From: Betaproteobacteria bacterium
Lineage (GTDB): Bacteria; Pseudomonadota; Gammaproteobacteria; Burkholderiales; Burkholderiaceae_E
Length of the DNA: 5,040 nucleotides
Assembly: GCA_016868095.1 (NCBI GenBank)
Contig: VGHV01000212.1
Location: 1-5,040 of the forward strand
Direction: 5' to 3'
The translations under genes were made by a program, and so were the position numbers. Below, piece by piece: positions 1-5,040 of the stretch. The notes under the pieces are model-generated. The model searched no databases and had not been told where the DNA came from. It saw only the letters and a list, made by a program, of their open reading frames with translations. Each line of letters opens with the position of its first letter. Position 1 is the first letter of the stretch.

Positions 1-45
1 AGTATGTTTGAGATGACCAAACTGGTGGGCAAGCACCTGTCCTAA
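1..45 (+). CDS. C-terminal tail of a rightward gene cut by the window edge
   Basis: Frame 1 from the left edge reads SMFEMTKLVGKHLS and then stops at TAA (43-45). The other two forward frames hit stops within the first 15 bases, and the reverse strand shows no convincing reading frame leaving the window here. The residue mix (hydrophobic and charged, helix-like) looks like a normal protein C-terminus. A hairpin follows 20 bases later, which fits a gene end facing the convergent SDR gene. Fourteen residues are too few to name a family, so the product is unknown. That this is coding at all is inference. Confidence 0.4.
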   Translation, partial: SMFEMTKLVGKHLS

Positions 46-65
46 GCGAGCCACCTCAAGCTAAC

Positions 66-98
66 AGGCCTTAGGCAAGCAAGTTGGGCTTAAGGCCT
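66..98. terminator. Hairpin between convergent genes, possible bidirectional terminator
   Basis: AGGCCTTA (66-73) is perfectly complementary to TAAGGCCT (91-98). The stem extends inward by a G-T wobble and two G-C pairs (74-76 with 88-90), giving about 11 pairs around an 11-nt loop. It lies between the stop at 43-45 on the plus strand and the SDR stop at 108-110 on the minus strand, the usual place for a shared terminator. Neither strand has a T-tract after the stem, so it is not a canonical intrinsic terminator. It may stabilise 3' ends or work together with Rho. Confidence 0.45.
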
Positions 99-107
99 TG
101 ATCAAAC

Positions 108-845
108 CTACATCGTTAAAAAACCGCCATCGACCGGTAAAACAACGCCGGTCACAAAACGCGCTGCATCGGATGACAAAAATAAAATAGGGTCTGCAAC
201 CTCTTCAGGTTGGCCCCAGCGTGCCATGGGCGTTCTAGCAAGAATCATGGCGTTGCGTGCAGCATCGTCGCGCGCGCCGCGCGATAAATTCGTCACGATC
301 CAGCCTGGGGCAACCGCGTTGACGCGTATCGAATCCTGAGCATAGGCGGCAGCCAGTGACATCGTGAGTTGTCGAATCGCGCCTTTTGACGCTGCATAGG
401 CAGGCTGCTTGGGACCGCCAAAGAAGCTGAGCATGGAGGCAATGAAGACAATCGAACCTGATTGCCGAGCGAGTTGAGGCCTCATCATGGTTGATAAGCG
501 CATGCCGGCCGACAAGTTCACATGGAGCACTTCGTCAAAAACCTCAGGGTCATGCTCTTCTTCGCGTCGAATCATCCCAGCGCAATGAACAAGCACATCC
601 AGACGATCGAAAGAGTGGGCGAGCGCGGAAAGCGCCTCGTGGTCCCTCACGTCGAGCACTCGGACATCAATCGATTCAAAACCCGGCTGCTGCTTCGCCT
701 GGTCGACCTCATCGGCGCTCAATCCCGTTGCAAGAACTTGTGCGCCGGCGGCTGCAAAAGCTCTCGCTGAGGCCGCTCCAATACCCGAGGCACCGCCTGT
801 AATAAGGACTTTTTGACCCTTGAAATCAAACAAGGCTTTTGCCAT
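108..845 (-). CDS. Short-chain dehydrogenase/reductase (SDR), classical type, substrate unknown
   Basis: A 245-residue protein of typical classical-SDR length with a Rossmann fold and NAD(P)-dependent oxidoreductase activity, probably cytosolic. Visible motifs are the cofactor glycine motif TGGASGIG (16-23), an acidic residue after the third strand (D65), HCAG (87-90) in place of the usual NNAG, and the catalytic tetrad N110, S137, Y150 and K154 (YAASK, 150-154). Also present are the PG motif after the sixth strand (P180-G181) and a C-terminal VDGG (238-241), as in many FabG-like reductases. The second-strand end (ATGL, 39-42) has no clear acidic or basic residue to decide NAD versus NADP. 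ATG at 845-843 is preceded by AAGAGG (851-856) five bases upstream and overlaps the TAA of the TusA-like gene by one base, so it is translationally coupled as the last gene of the alaS cluster. Sugar, hydroxy-acid or ketoacyl substrates are all possible; FabG itself is unlikely because it normally sits among fatty-acid genes. Confidence 0.95.
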   Translation of the reverse strand: MAKALFDFKGQKVLITGGASGIGAASARAFAAAGAQVLATGLSADEVDQAKQQPGFESIDVRVLDVRDHEALSALAHSFDRLDVLVHCAGMIRREEEHDPEVFDEVLHVNLSAGMRLSTMMRPQLARQSGSIVFIASMLSFFGGPKQPAYAASKGAIRQLTMSLAAAYAQDSIRVNAVAPGWIVTNLSRGARDDAARNAMILARTPMARWGQPEEVADPILFLSSDAARFVTGVVLPVDGGFLTM

Positions 846-1093
846 TACCGCCTCTTAAGAAGAAATTGCCAAACGCCATGGTCGAGCTTCTGGTCAATCA
901 AGTCGTTGCCAGTCTGCCTGGCAAAGTTATTGAAGTCACGCTCTGCGCCCTGGTCGGTGGCCAACACCAAAAGGGTTTGACCCGATTGCATGCTGTTGAG
1001 CGCCTTCTTAGCTTTAAGAATGGGCAATGGGCAGTTCAAGCCTTGAGCGTCAACGGTTACGTCTGCTTGGTCTGTAGCTTTGTTTGATGTCAC
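845..1093 (-). CDS. TusA/SirA-family sulfur-carrier (sulfurtransferase) protein
   Basis: An 82-residue protein, about the length of E. coli TusA (81 residues). After a polar N-terminus it has the family signature [15 protein letters not shown] (18-32), in which C21 is the expected persulfide-carrying cysteine of the CPxP motif (21-24). Later come the conserved ATDQGAERD stretch (45-53) and the C-terminal strand WQFLLKRR. In this family the cysteine accepts sulfur from a cysteine desulfurase and passes it to tRNA-thiolation, molybdopterin or other sulfur pathways. No TusBCD, MnmA or DsrE genes are in view, so the acceptor is unknown and I give no gene symbol. The start is GTG (1093-1091), within a GTGA that contains the alaS stop (4-nt overlap); no in-frame ATG is available nearby, and a perfect Shine-Dalgarno at 1098-1104 supports it. 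It probably depends on alaS transcription. Confidence 0.92.
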   Translation of the reverse strand: MTSNKATDQADVTVDAQGLNCPLPILKAKKALNSMQSGQTLLVLATDQGAERDFNNFARQTGNDLIDQKLDHGVWQFLLKRR

Positions 1094-3723
1094 GAGGCCT
1101 CCTTCAACTTATCACTCACCCAATCGTGAACCGAATCAAGAGCTTCAGGCAACTTTGCCACATCACTACCACCTGCTTGCGCCAGATCAGGCCTGCCGCC
1201 GCCTTTGCCGCCGATTTGCTGCGCAACAAAATTGACCAAGTCCCCGGCTTTGACGCTGCTTAGCAAGTCCTTTGTCACACCGGCAACGAGGCTAACGCGC
1301 TCTGCCTCGACCACTGCCAACACAATCACCGCCGAGCCAAGTTGTTGCTTGAGTTGGTCCATGGCCTCCCGCATCGCTTTTGGATCGACCGCGTCAAGCT
1401 TTGCCGCCAGGCAGTGCACCTGACCGATTCGCTTGGCCTGGCCGGCAAGTCCTGTCCCTTGAGCAGCAGCCATTTTGGACTTGAGCTGGGCAAGCTCACG
1501 CTCCATCGCTTTCATATGCTCAAGTACATCGCGCAGTTTGCTATCGATGTCAGCGCTTGGCGCTTTGAGCATCCCGGCAATCCGCTCGAGCTTTGCGTCT
1601 TGGTCCTGCGACAATTTAATCGCCTGCTCACCCGTAATCGCTTCAACGCGCCGAATCCCGGCAGCGACCCCGGACTCGGCGACGATTCTGAAGCTCCCGA
1701 TATCGCCTGTCCGCTCGACGTGGGTACCACCGCAAAGCTCACGCGAACTTCCGATATCAAGCACGCGAACGGTGTCGCCATACTTCTCACCGAATAAAGC
1801 CATCGCTCCCGCTTTGACCGCTTCATCAAACGACATAAGCTGTGCGGCGCTTGCTTGATTGCTCAAAATCTCTTCATTGACAATGCGCTCGACTTCGCGA
1901 ATTTCTTCGGGCTTCATGGCTGAGTGATGACTGAAATCGAAGCGTGTCTTGTGCTCATCGACAAGCGAACCCTTTTGCTGCACATGTGCACCCAAGACTT
2001 CACGCAATGCTTTGTGCATTAAGTGGGTGGCCGAATGATTTCGAATCGTGTTTACCCTGAGGGACTTATTCACCTGTGCCCTAAGAACATCGCCAACCCG
2101 CAACACGCCTTGACTTATCAGGGCATGATGGCCGAAAACCTCAGCGCTTATTTTCTGGGTGTCTTGGACTTCGGCTTCAAAGCCCTTATTGCTTTCAAGA
2201 CCGAAAAAATGACCCCGGTCACCAACCTGTCCGCCCGACTCGGCATAAAAAGGCGTTTGATCAAGGACAATCACCGCGCGCTCGCCCGCCTGAGCCAACG
2301 CAACCGGCGCGCCTTTGTGAAAAATGGCAAGGACCTTTGCATCCTCGCTCAAACAATCATAACCATCAAACCGTGTACTTGCACCCTGGTAATCAATCCC
2401 GGCTGCGGCTTTAAACTTACCCGCTGCACGTGCCTGCTCACGCTGTCTCGCCATGGCTGTCTCGAAACCATCTTCGTCAACGCTAAGCCCACGCTCTCGG
2501 CAAACATCGGCGGTTAAATCGATGGGAAAGCCATAGGTGTCATAAAGTTTGAAAGCCGTTTCGCCATCAAGTTGTTTGAGTCCGTCGACAAGCACCTGCT
2601 CAAGCAAGGCCATCCCGTGTTCGAGCGTTTCCGAGAATCGTTCTTCTTCTTGCTTAAGCACTGCCTTGACGCGTTCTTGCTCACTGAAAAGCTCGGGATA
2701 CGCAGCGCCCATCGCCCGAGCCAAGTCATCGACTAATCGATGAAAGAAAAGTGTCTTGCAATCCAATTGGTAGCCATGCCGAAGTGCGCGCCTAATGATC
2801 CTTCTTAGAACATAGCCCCGACCTTCATTGCCCGGGATGACGCCGTCGAGCACCAAAAACGCGCAGGCGCGAATATGGTCGGCAATCACCTTCAGCGACG
2901 CTTCATTCAGATCGCTCGTGTTGGTCTCCCTTGCAGCAGCGGCAATAAGCTGCTGAAAAAGATCAATCTCATAATTGCTGTGCACGCCTTGTAAGACCGC
3001 AGCGATTCGCTCAAGCCCCATGCCGGTATCCACGCAAGGCCTTGGCAAGGCGGTGAGTACACCGCTTTCATCACGTTCGTACTGCATGAAAACGAGATTC
3101 CAAATCTCGATATAACGATCGCCGTCCTGCTCAGGCGAGCCTGGGGGACCTCCTTCAACATCAGGGCCGTGATCGTAAAAAATTTCAGAACACGGTCCAC
3201 AAGGACCTGTGTCTGCCATTTGCCAAAAGTTATCGCTCGCATAACGAGCGCCCTTGTTATCACCGATGCGAATAATGCGCTCCTTTGGAACGCCGATTTC
3301 ATCGGACCAAATACCGAATGCTTCGTCGTCTTCGGCATAGACGGTTACCCAAAGCTTCTCTTTGGGAATCATGAATCGCTGCGTCAACAAGTCCCAAGCA
3401 AAACGGATCGCATCGCGCTTGAAGTAGTCACCGAAACTGAAATTACCGAGCATTTCAAAGAAGGTGTGATGCCTCGCGGTATAGCCTACATTTTCCAGAT
3501 CGTTATGCTTTCCACCAGCACGTAGGCTTCGCTGCGAGGTTGTTGCGCGCTTGTAGGCGCGCTGCTCTTTACCAAGAAAGACGTCCTTGAATTGCACCAT
3601 ACCGCTATTGGTGAAGAGTAGCGTTGGGTCGTTGGCTGGAACCAGGGAACTGGACGCGACGACCGTATGGCCGCGTTCAGCGAAAAAGGCTAAAAATTCA
3701 GCACGGATGTCTGCAGACTTCAT
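1090..3723 (-). CDS. alaS: Alanyl-tRNA synthetase
   Basis: An 877-residue class II aminoacyl-tRNA synthetase (E. coli AlaS: 876) that attaches alanine to tRNA-Ala in the cytosol; essential and single-copy in most bacteria. In order: the catalytic core (about 1-250) with the N-terminal [20 protein letters not shown] (31-50), the motif 2 region ending in [17 protein letters not shown] (85-101), [10 protein letters not shown] (171-180) and motif 3 DTGMGLERI (232-240). The tRNA-recognition part follows with [17 protein letters not shown] (301-317). The editing domain has HSATH (H563, H567) and CGGTH (C664, H668), the four zinc ligands needed to clear mischarged Ser/Gly-tRNA. A helical linker (about 705-755) precedes the C-Ala domain with [15 protein letters not shown] (838-852). 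All key residues are intact. ATG at 3723-3721 matches the family N-terminus, but the ribosome site is weak (GAG at 3732-3734). It is the first gene of the leftward cluster, and its leader contains an intrinsic terminator at 3790-3823. Confidence 0.99.
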   Translation of the reverse strand: MKSADIRAEFLAFFAERGHTVVASSSLVPANDPTLLFTNSGMVQFKDVFLGKEQRAYKRATTSQRSLRAGGKHNDLENVGYTARHHTFFEMLGNFSFGDYFKRDAIRFAWDLLTQRFMIPKEKLWVTVYAEDDEAFGIWSDEIGVPKERIIRIGDNKGARYASDNFWQMADTGPCGPCSEIFYDHGPDVEGGPPGSPEQDGDRYIEIWNLVFMQYERDESGVLTALPRPCVDTGMGLERIAAVLQGVHSNYEIDLFQQLIAAAARETNTSDLNEASLKVIADHIRACAFLVLDGVIPGNEGRGYVLRRIIRRALRHGYQLDCKTLFFHRLVDDLARAMGAAYPELFSEQERVKAVLKQEEERFSETLEHGMALLEQVLVDGLKQLDGETAFKLYDTYGFPIDLTADVCRERGLSVDEDGFETAMARQREQARAAGKFKAAAGIDYQGASTRFDGYDCLSEDAKVLAIFHKGAPVALAQAGERAVIVLDQTPFYAESGGQVGDRGHFFGLESNKGFEAEVQDTQKISAEVFGHHALISQGVLRVGDVLRAQVNKSLRVNTIRNHSATHLMHKALREVLGAHVQQKGSLVDEHKTRFDFSHHSAMKPEEIREVERIVNEEILSNQASAAQLMSFDEAVKAGAMALFGEKYGDTVRVLDIGSSRELCGGTHVERTGDIGSFRIVAESGVAAGIRRVEAITGEQAIKLSQDQDAKLERIAGMLKAPSADIDSKLRDVLEHMKAMERELAQLKSKMAAAQGTGLAGQAKRIGQVHCLAAKLDAVDPKAMREAMDQLKQQLGSAVIVLAVVEAERVSLVAGVTKDLLSSVKAGDLVNFVAQQIGGKGGGRPDLAQAGGSDVAKLPEALDSVHDWVSDKLKEAS
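1098..1104 (-). promoter_or_regulatory. Perfect Shine-Dalgarno of the TusA-like gene inside the alaS 3' end
   Basis: The minus strand reads AAGGAGG, then four bases (CCTC), then the GTG start at 1093. The same bases encode the last alaS codons (Lys-Glu-Ala-Ser). The full-consensus site compensates for the non-ATG start and fixes the start choice. The 4-nt spacer is slightly short. Confidence 0.75.
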
Positions 3724-3789
3724 GGCGTGGTCTCAAGGTGAATCGGCTTGCAATCGAAATTGCGCTGCGAGAAGCCATGGATTCTAGCC

Positions 3790-3823
3790 AAGAAAAAGGG
3801 GCAGCGGCGGTTAGCCGCGCCCC
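3790..3823 (-). terminator. Strong intrinsic terminator facing into alaS
   Basis: On the minus strand GGGGC-GCGGC (3823-3814) pairs with GCCGC-T-GCCCC (3808-3798), giving ten G-C pairs with one bulged base and a 5-nt loop (3809-3813). It is followed at once by TTTTTCTT (3797-3790). Hairpin plus U-tract is the canonical Rho-independent signal, and only the leftward direction has the T-run; rightward the stem is followed by ATAAAGG. It ends 66 bases before the alaS start codon. No leftward gene is recognisable upstream of it, so it could end a small RNA, attenuate alaS, or block leftward transcription leaking from the bug side. The structure is seen; the role is inference. Confidence 0.75.
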
Positions 3824-3851
3824 ATAAAGGAGACCGTTAAGATCTGGATCA

Positions 3852-3955
3852 AGGCAGGATGCCTCGGTTCAGACCGGGTCAAAGGATCCGTGAAATCCTC
3901 GACTTGACCCATTGTGTCGCCAGACGCTTGTCGCGTCTGTAGGCTGCCGCACAAT
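3852..3955. other. Dense inverted-repeat cluster, candidate structured RNA or leader
   Basis: Three stem-loops fill 104 bases. First, AGGCA (3852-3856) pairs with TGCCT (3860-3864). Second, GGGTCAA (3876-3882) pairs with TTGACCC (3904-3910), and AGGAT (3883-3887) continues it with ATCCT (3895-3899) across a 4-nt bulge. Third, ATTGTG (3911-3916) pairs with CACAAT (3950-3955), enclosing a perfect CAGACGC/GCGTCTG hairpin (3921-3927 with 3933-3939, 5-nt loop). The third starts on the base after the second ends, so the two could stack. A small CGGT/ACCG stem (3865-3868 with 3873-3876) would compete with the second. Strand cannot be decided from symmetry; the terminator at 3790-3823 favours a leftward transcript of roughly 170 nt, while a rightward one would lie upstream of bug. 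I do not recognise a known RNA family. Confidence 0.4.
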
Positions 3956-3964
3956 CCTGTAAGG

Positions 3965-3973
3965 TGATGTAAT
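3965..3973 (+). promoter_or_regulatory. Possible extended -10 promoter of the Bug-protein gene
   Basis: TGATGTAAT fits an extended -10 element: TG, one base, then TGTAAT, which matches TATAAT at five of six positions. No good -35 hexamer lies 16-18 bases upstream, which an extended -10 can tolerate. Transcription would start near 3980, leaving a leader of about 20 nt that contains AAGGA (3991-3995) six bases before the ATG at 4002. This is suggestive only; one such match is expected fairly often by chance. Confidence 0.3.
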
Positions 3974-4001
3974 CCAAGGTTTCGAAAAACAAGGACCCAC
4001 C

Positions 4002-5018
4002 ATGAATAAGCTAAGCAAAACACGTCGTCTTGGTTTGGCTGCGGCAAGTCTCGCTGGACTTGCCACCGTCGTCCATGCGTCCCCATTGCGCGCCCAGACC
4101 CAAAGTGCCTGGCCCAGCAGGCCGGTTAAGTTAGTGGTGCCCTACCCACCTGGCGGTCCCCTTGACCAAATGGCCCGTGCGCTTGCCGAAAAGATGCGCG
4201 AAAGCCTGGGCCAGCCGATCTTGGTTGAAAATCGCGCCGGTGCTGGCGGCAATATCGGCGCCGATTACGTAGCCAAATCTCAACCCGACGGCTACACATT
4301 GGTGGTCGGAGCGGTGGCCACCCATGCCATCAATCCCTACCTCTACGCGAAAATGCCCTATGACGCGAACCGCGATTTTTCGCCCATCGGCATGATTGCC
4401 ATGGTGCCAAATGTTTTGGTCATGCCAACCGAGGCTGCACAAAGGCTGGGCATTCATAGCGTGAAAGATTTGGTCGCCTACGGGAAAAGGCACCCTGGCA
4501 AACTCAATTACGCCTCAGGTGGCAACGGCAGTGCAGGCCATTTGGCAGCCGAATTATTTAAGTCGGCGGCCGGGTTCAGCATGGTCCATATCCCTTATGC
4601 CGGGGCAGCGCCTGCCCAGCTAGGATTGTTGGCAGGTCAAACCGACCTGATGTTTGACAATCTCGCATCGGCCGCAGGCCAAATTCAGGCGGGCAAGCTC
4701 AAGGCCTTCGCTGTGACCAGCGCGCAACGCAGCAGCCAACTGCCCGATATCCCAACCGTTGCCGAAAGCGGCTATCAAGGCTTTGATATCAGCACCTGGT
4801 TTGGACTCATGGCCCCGGCAGCAACCGCTGAAGCCAGCATCAAGGCTTTGAATCGCGCACTGACTCAAGCGCTTGAATCAAAAGAGATTCGGGAGCGCCT
4901 TATGCGAATGAAGGCCGATTCGCCAGCGATGAGTCCTGAGTCTTTCAAACAATTCATCAACCTGGAGCAAAGAAAGTATCAAGCCCTGGTCAAGGCCTCG
5001 GGCGCTCGAGTCGATTAG
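4002..5018 (+). CDS. Bug/TctC-family periplasmic solute-binding protein
   Basis: A 338-residue protein of usual Bug-family length. The N-terminus (1 to about 31) is an export signal: KTRR (6-9), a hydrophobic stretch (LGLAAASLAGLATVV, 10-24), and possible cleavage after VHA (24-26) or LRA (29-31). The twin arginine followed by LGLA could suit Tat or Sec. The mature part starts with WPSRPVKLVVPYPPGGPLD (37-55), the family ligand-loop signature with D55. It continues with VENRAGAGGNIGADYVA (75-91), QPDGYTLVVG (94-103), ASGGNGSAGHLAAELF (171-186), HIPYAGAAPAQ (196-206) and DIPTVAESGYQGFD (249-262). Family members bind small carboxylates, amino acids or related compounds for tripartite tricarboxylate transporters, or act as orphan sensors. 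The ligand cannot be read from sequence. No TctA/TctB genes are adjacent, so it appears to be an orphan on its own transcript, divergent from alaS. Start choice rests on the SD AAGGA (3991-3995) and the signal peptide. Confidence 0.96.
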   Translation: MNKLSKTRRLGLAAASLAGLATVVHASPLRAQTQSAWPSRPVKLVVPYPPGGPLDQMARALAEKMRESLGQPILVENRAGAGGNIGADYVAKSQPDGYTLVVGAVATHAINPYLYAKMPYDANRDFSPIGMIAMVPNVLVMPTEAAQRLGIHSVKDLVAYGKRHPGKLNYASGGNGSAGHLAAELFKSAAGFSMVHIPYAGAAPAQLGLLAGQTDLMFDNLASAAGQIQAGKLKAFAVTSAQRSSQLPDIPTVAESGYQGFDISTWFGLMAPAATAEASIKALNRALTQALESKEIRERLMRMKADSPAMSPESFKQFINLEQRKYQALVKASGARVD

Positions 5019-5040
5019 GGTGGCTTTGGACCAGTGCATG

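Noticed and set aside
491..802. Plus-strand open frame of 103 codons opposite the SDR gene
   Set aside because: It is antisense to a complete SDR with intact catalytic motifs, and its translation is arginine- and proline-rich with no domain, as expected of a shadow.
2023..2517. Long plus-strand open frame of 164 codons inside alaS
   Set aside because: It lies wholly antisense to the conserved alaS coding sequence, shows no recognisable domain and is low in protein-like pattern; it is a shadow frame.
3781..3786. TAGAAT on the minus strand as the alaS -10 box
   Set aside because: It matches five of six positions, but the -35 position falls in the terminator stem (CGCCGC) and no exact extended -10 TG is present. 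Kept only as a possibility in the terminator finding.
3836..3885. Superficial resemblance to TPP riboswitch pieces (GATCTGG, GGGTCAAAGG)
   Set aside because: The conserved THI-box order and spacing are absent, and neither neighbour is a thiamine gene.
3859..3942. Plus-strand 27-codon frame beginning MPRFRPGQRIREIL upstream of the Bug gene
   Set aside because: It overlaps the inverted repeats, is arginine-rich and ends well before the Bug start. A GCAGG precedes the ATG too closely to be convincing, so it is not supported as a gene.
3811..4086. Minus-strand 91-codon frame covering the intergenic gap and the start of the Bug gene
   Set aside because: Its N-terminal half is antisense to the Bug signal peptide, the start has no ribosome site, and the stop falls in the terminator loop; no domain is visible. 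A shorter internal ATG frame (3912-3811) also lacks a ribosome site.

Overview
The window looks like ordinary chromosome from a betaproteobacterium, probably Burkholderiales and perhaps Alcaligenaceae. Two things suggest this: a periplasmic Bug/TctC-type solute-binding protein encoded as an orphan, a family greatly expanded in that group, and a proteobacterial-type alanyl-tRNA synthetase very close in length and motifs to the E. coli enzyme. Base composition looks moderate (slightly GC-rich by eye) and even across the coding part, and no mobile element, tRNA, rRNA or CRISPR is visible. The taxonomic placement is inference, not a search result.

Layout: positions 1-45 hold what looks like the last codons of a rightward gene whose body lies outside the window. 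A hairpin at 66-98 sits between this tail and a convergent leftward gene cluster. That cluster, read right to left, is alaS (3723-1090), a TusA/SirA-family sulfur-carrier gene (1093-845) and a short-chain dehydrogenase/reductase (845-108). alaS and the TusA-like gene overlap by 4 nt (GTGA), and the TusA-like and SDR genes overlap by 1 nt (TAATG). The three are therefore almost certainly one transcript with translational coupling. Between alaS and the divergent Bug gene lies a 278-nt intergenic region (3724-4001). The rightward gene at 4002-5018 encodes the Bug-type binding protein; the last 22 bases contain nothing recognisable.

Function: alaS charges tRNA-Ala. The TusA-like protein has the CPxP cysteine motif of small sulfur carriers, which feed tRNA thiolation, molybdopterin or other sulfur transfers. 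The SDR has a complete catalytic tetrad but no assignable substrate. The Bug protein should bind a small, often carboxylated, solute in the periplasm. No membrane transporter genes are next to it.

The only region that is not routine is the alaS-bug intergenic stretch. It carries a strong intrinsic terminator pointing leftward into alaS, although no leftward gene is visible upstream of it. It also carries a compact run of perfect inverted repeats (3852-3955). Together these could be a small RNA or an attenuating leader of alaS. This is a structural inference only, and I see no clear previously undescribed multi-gene system here.
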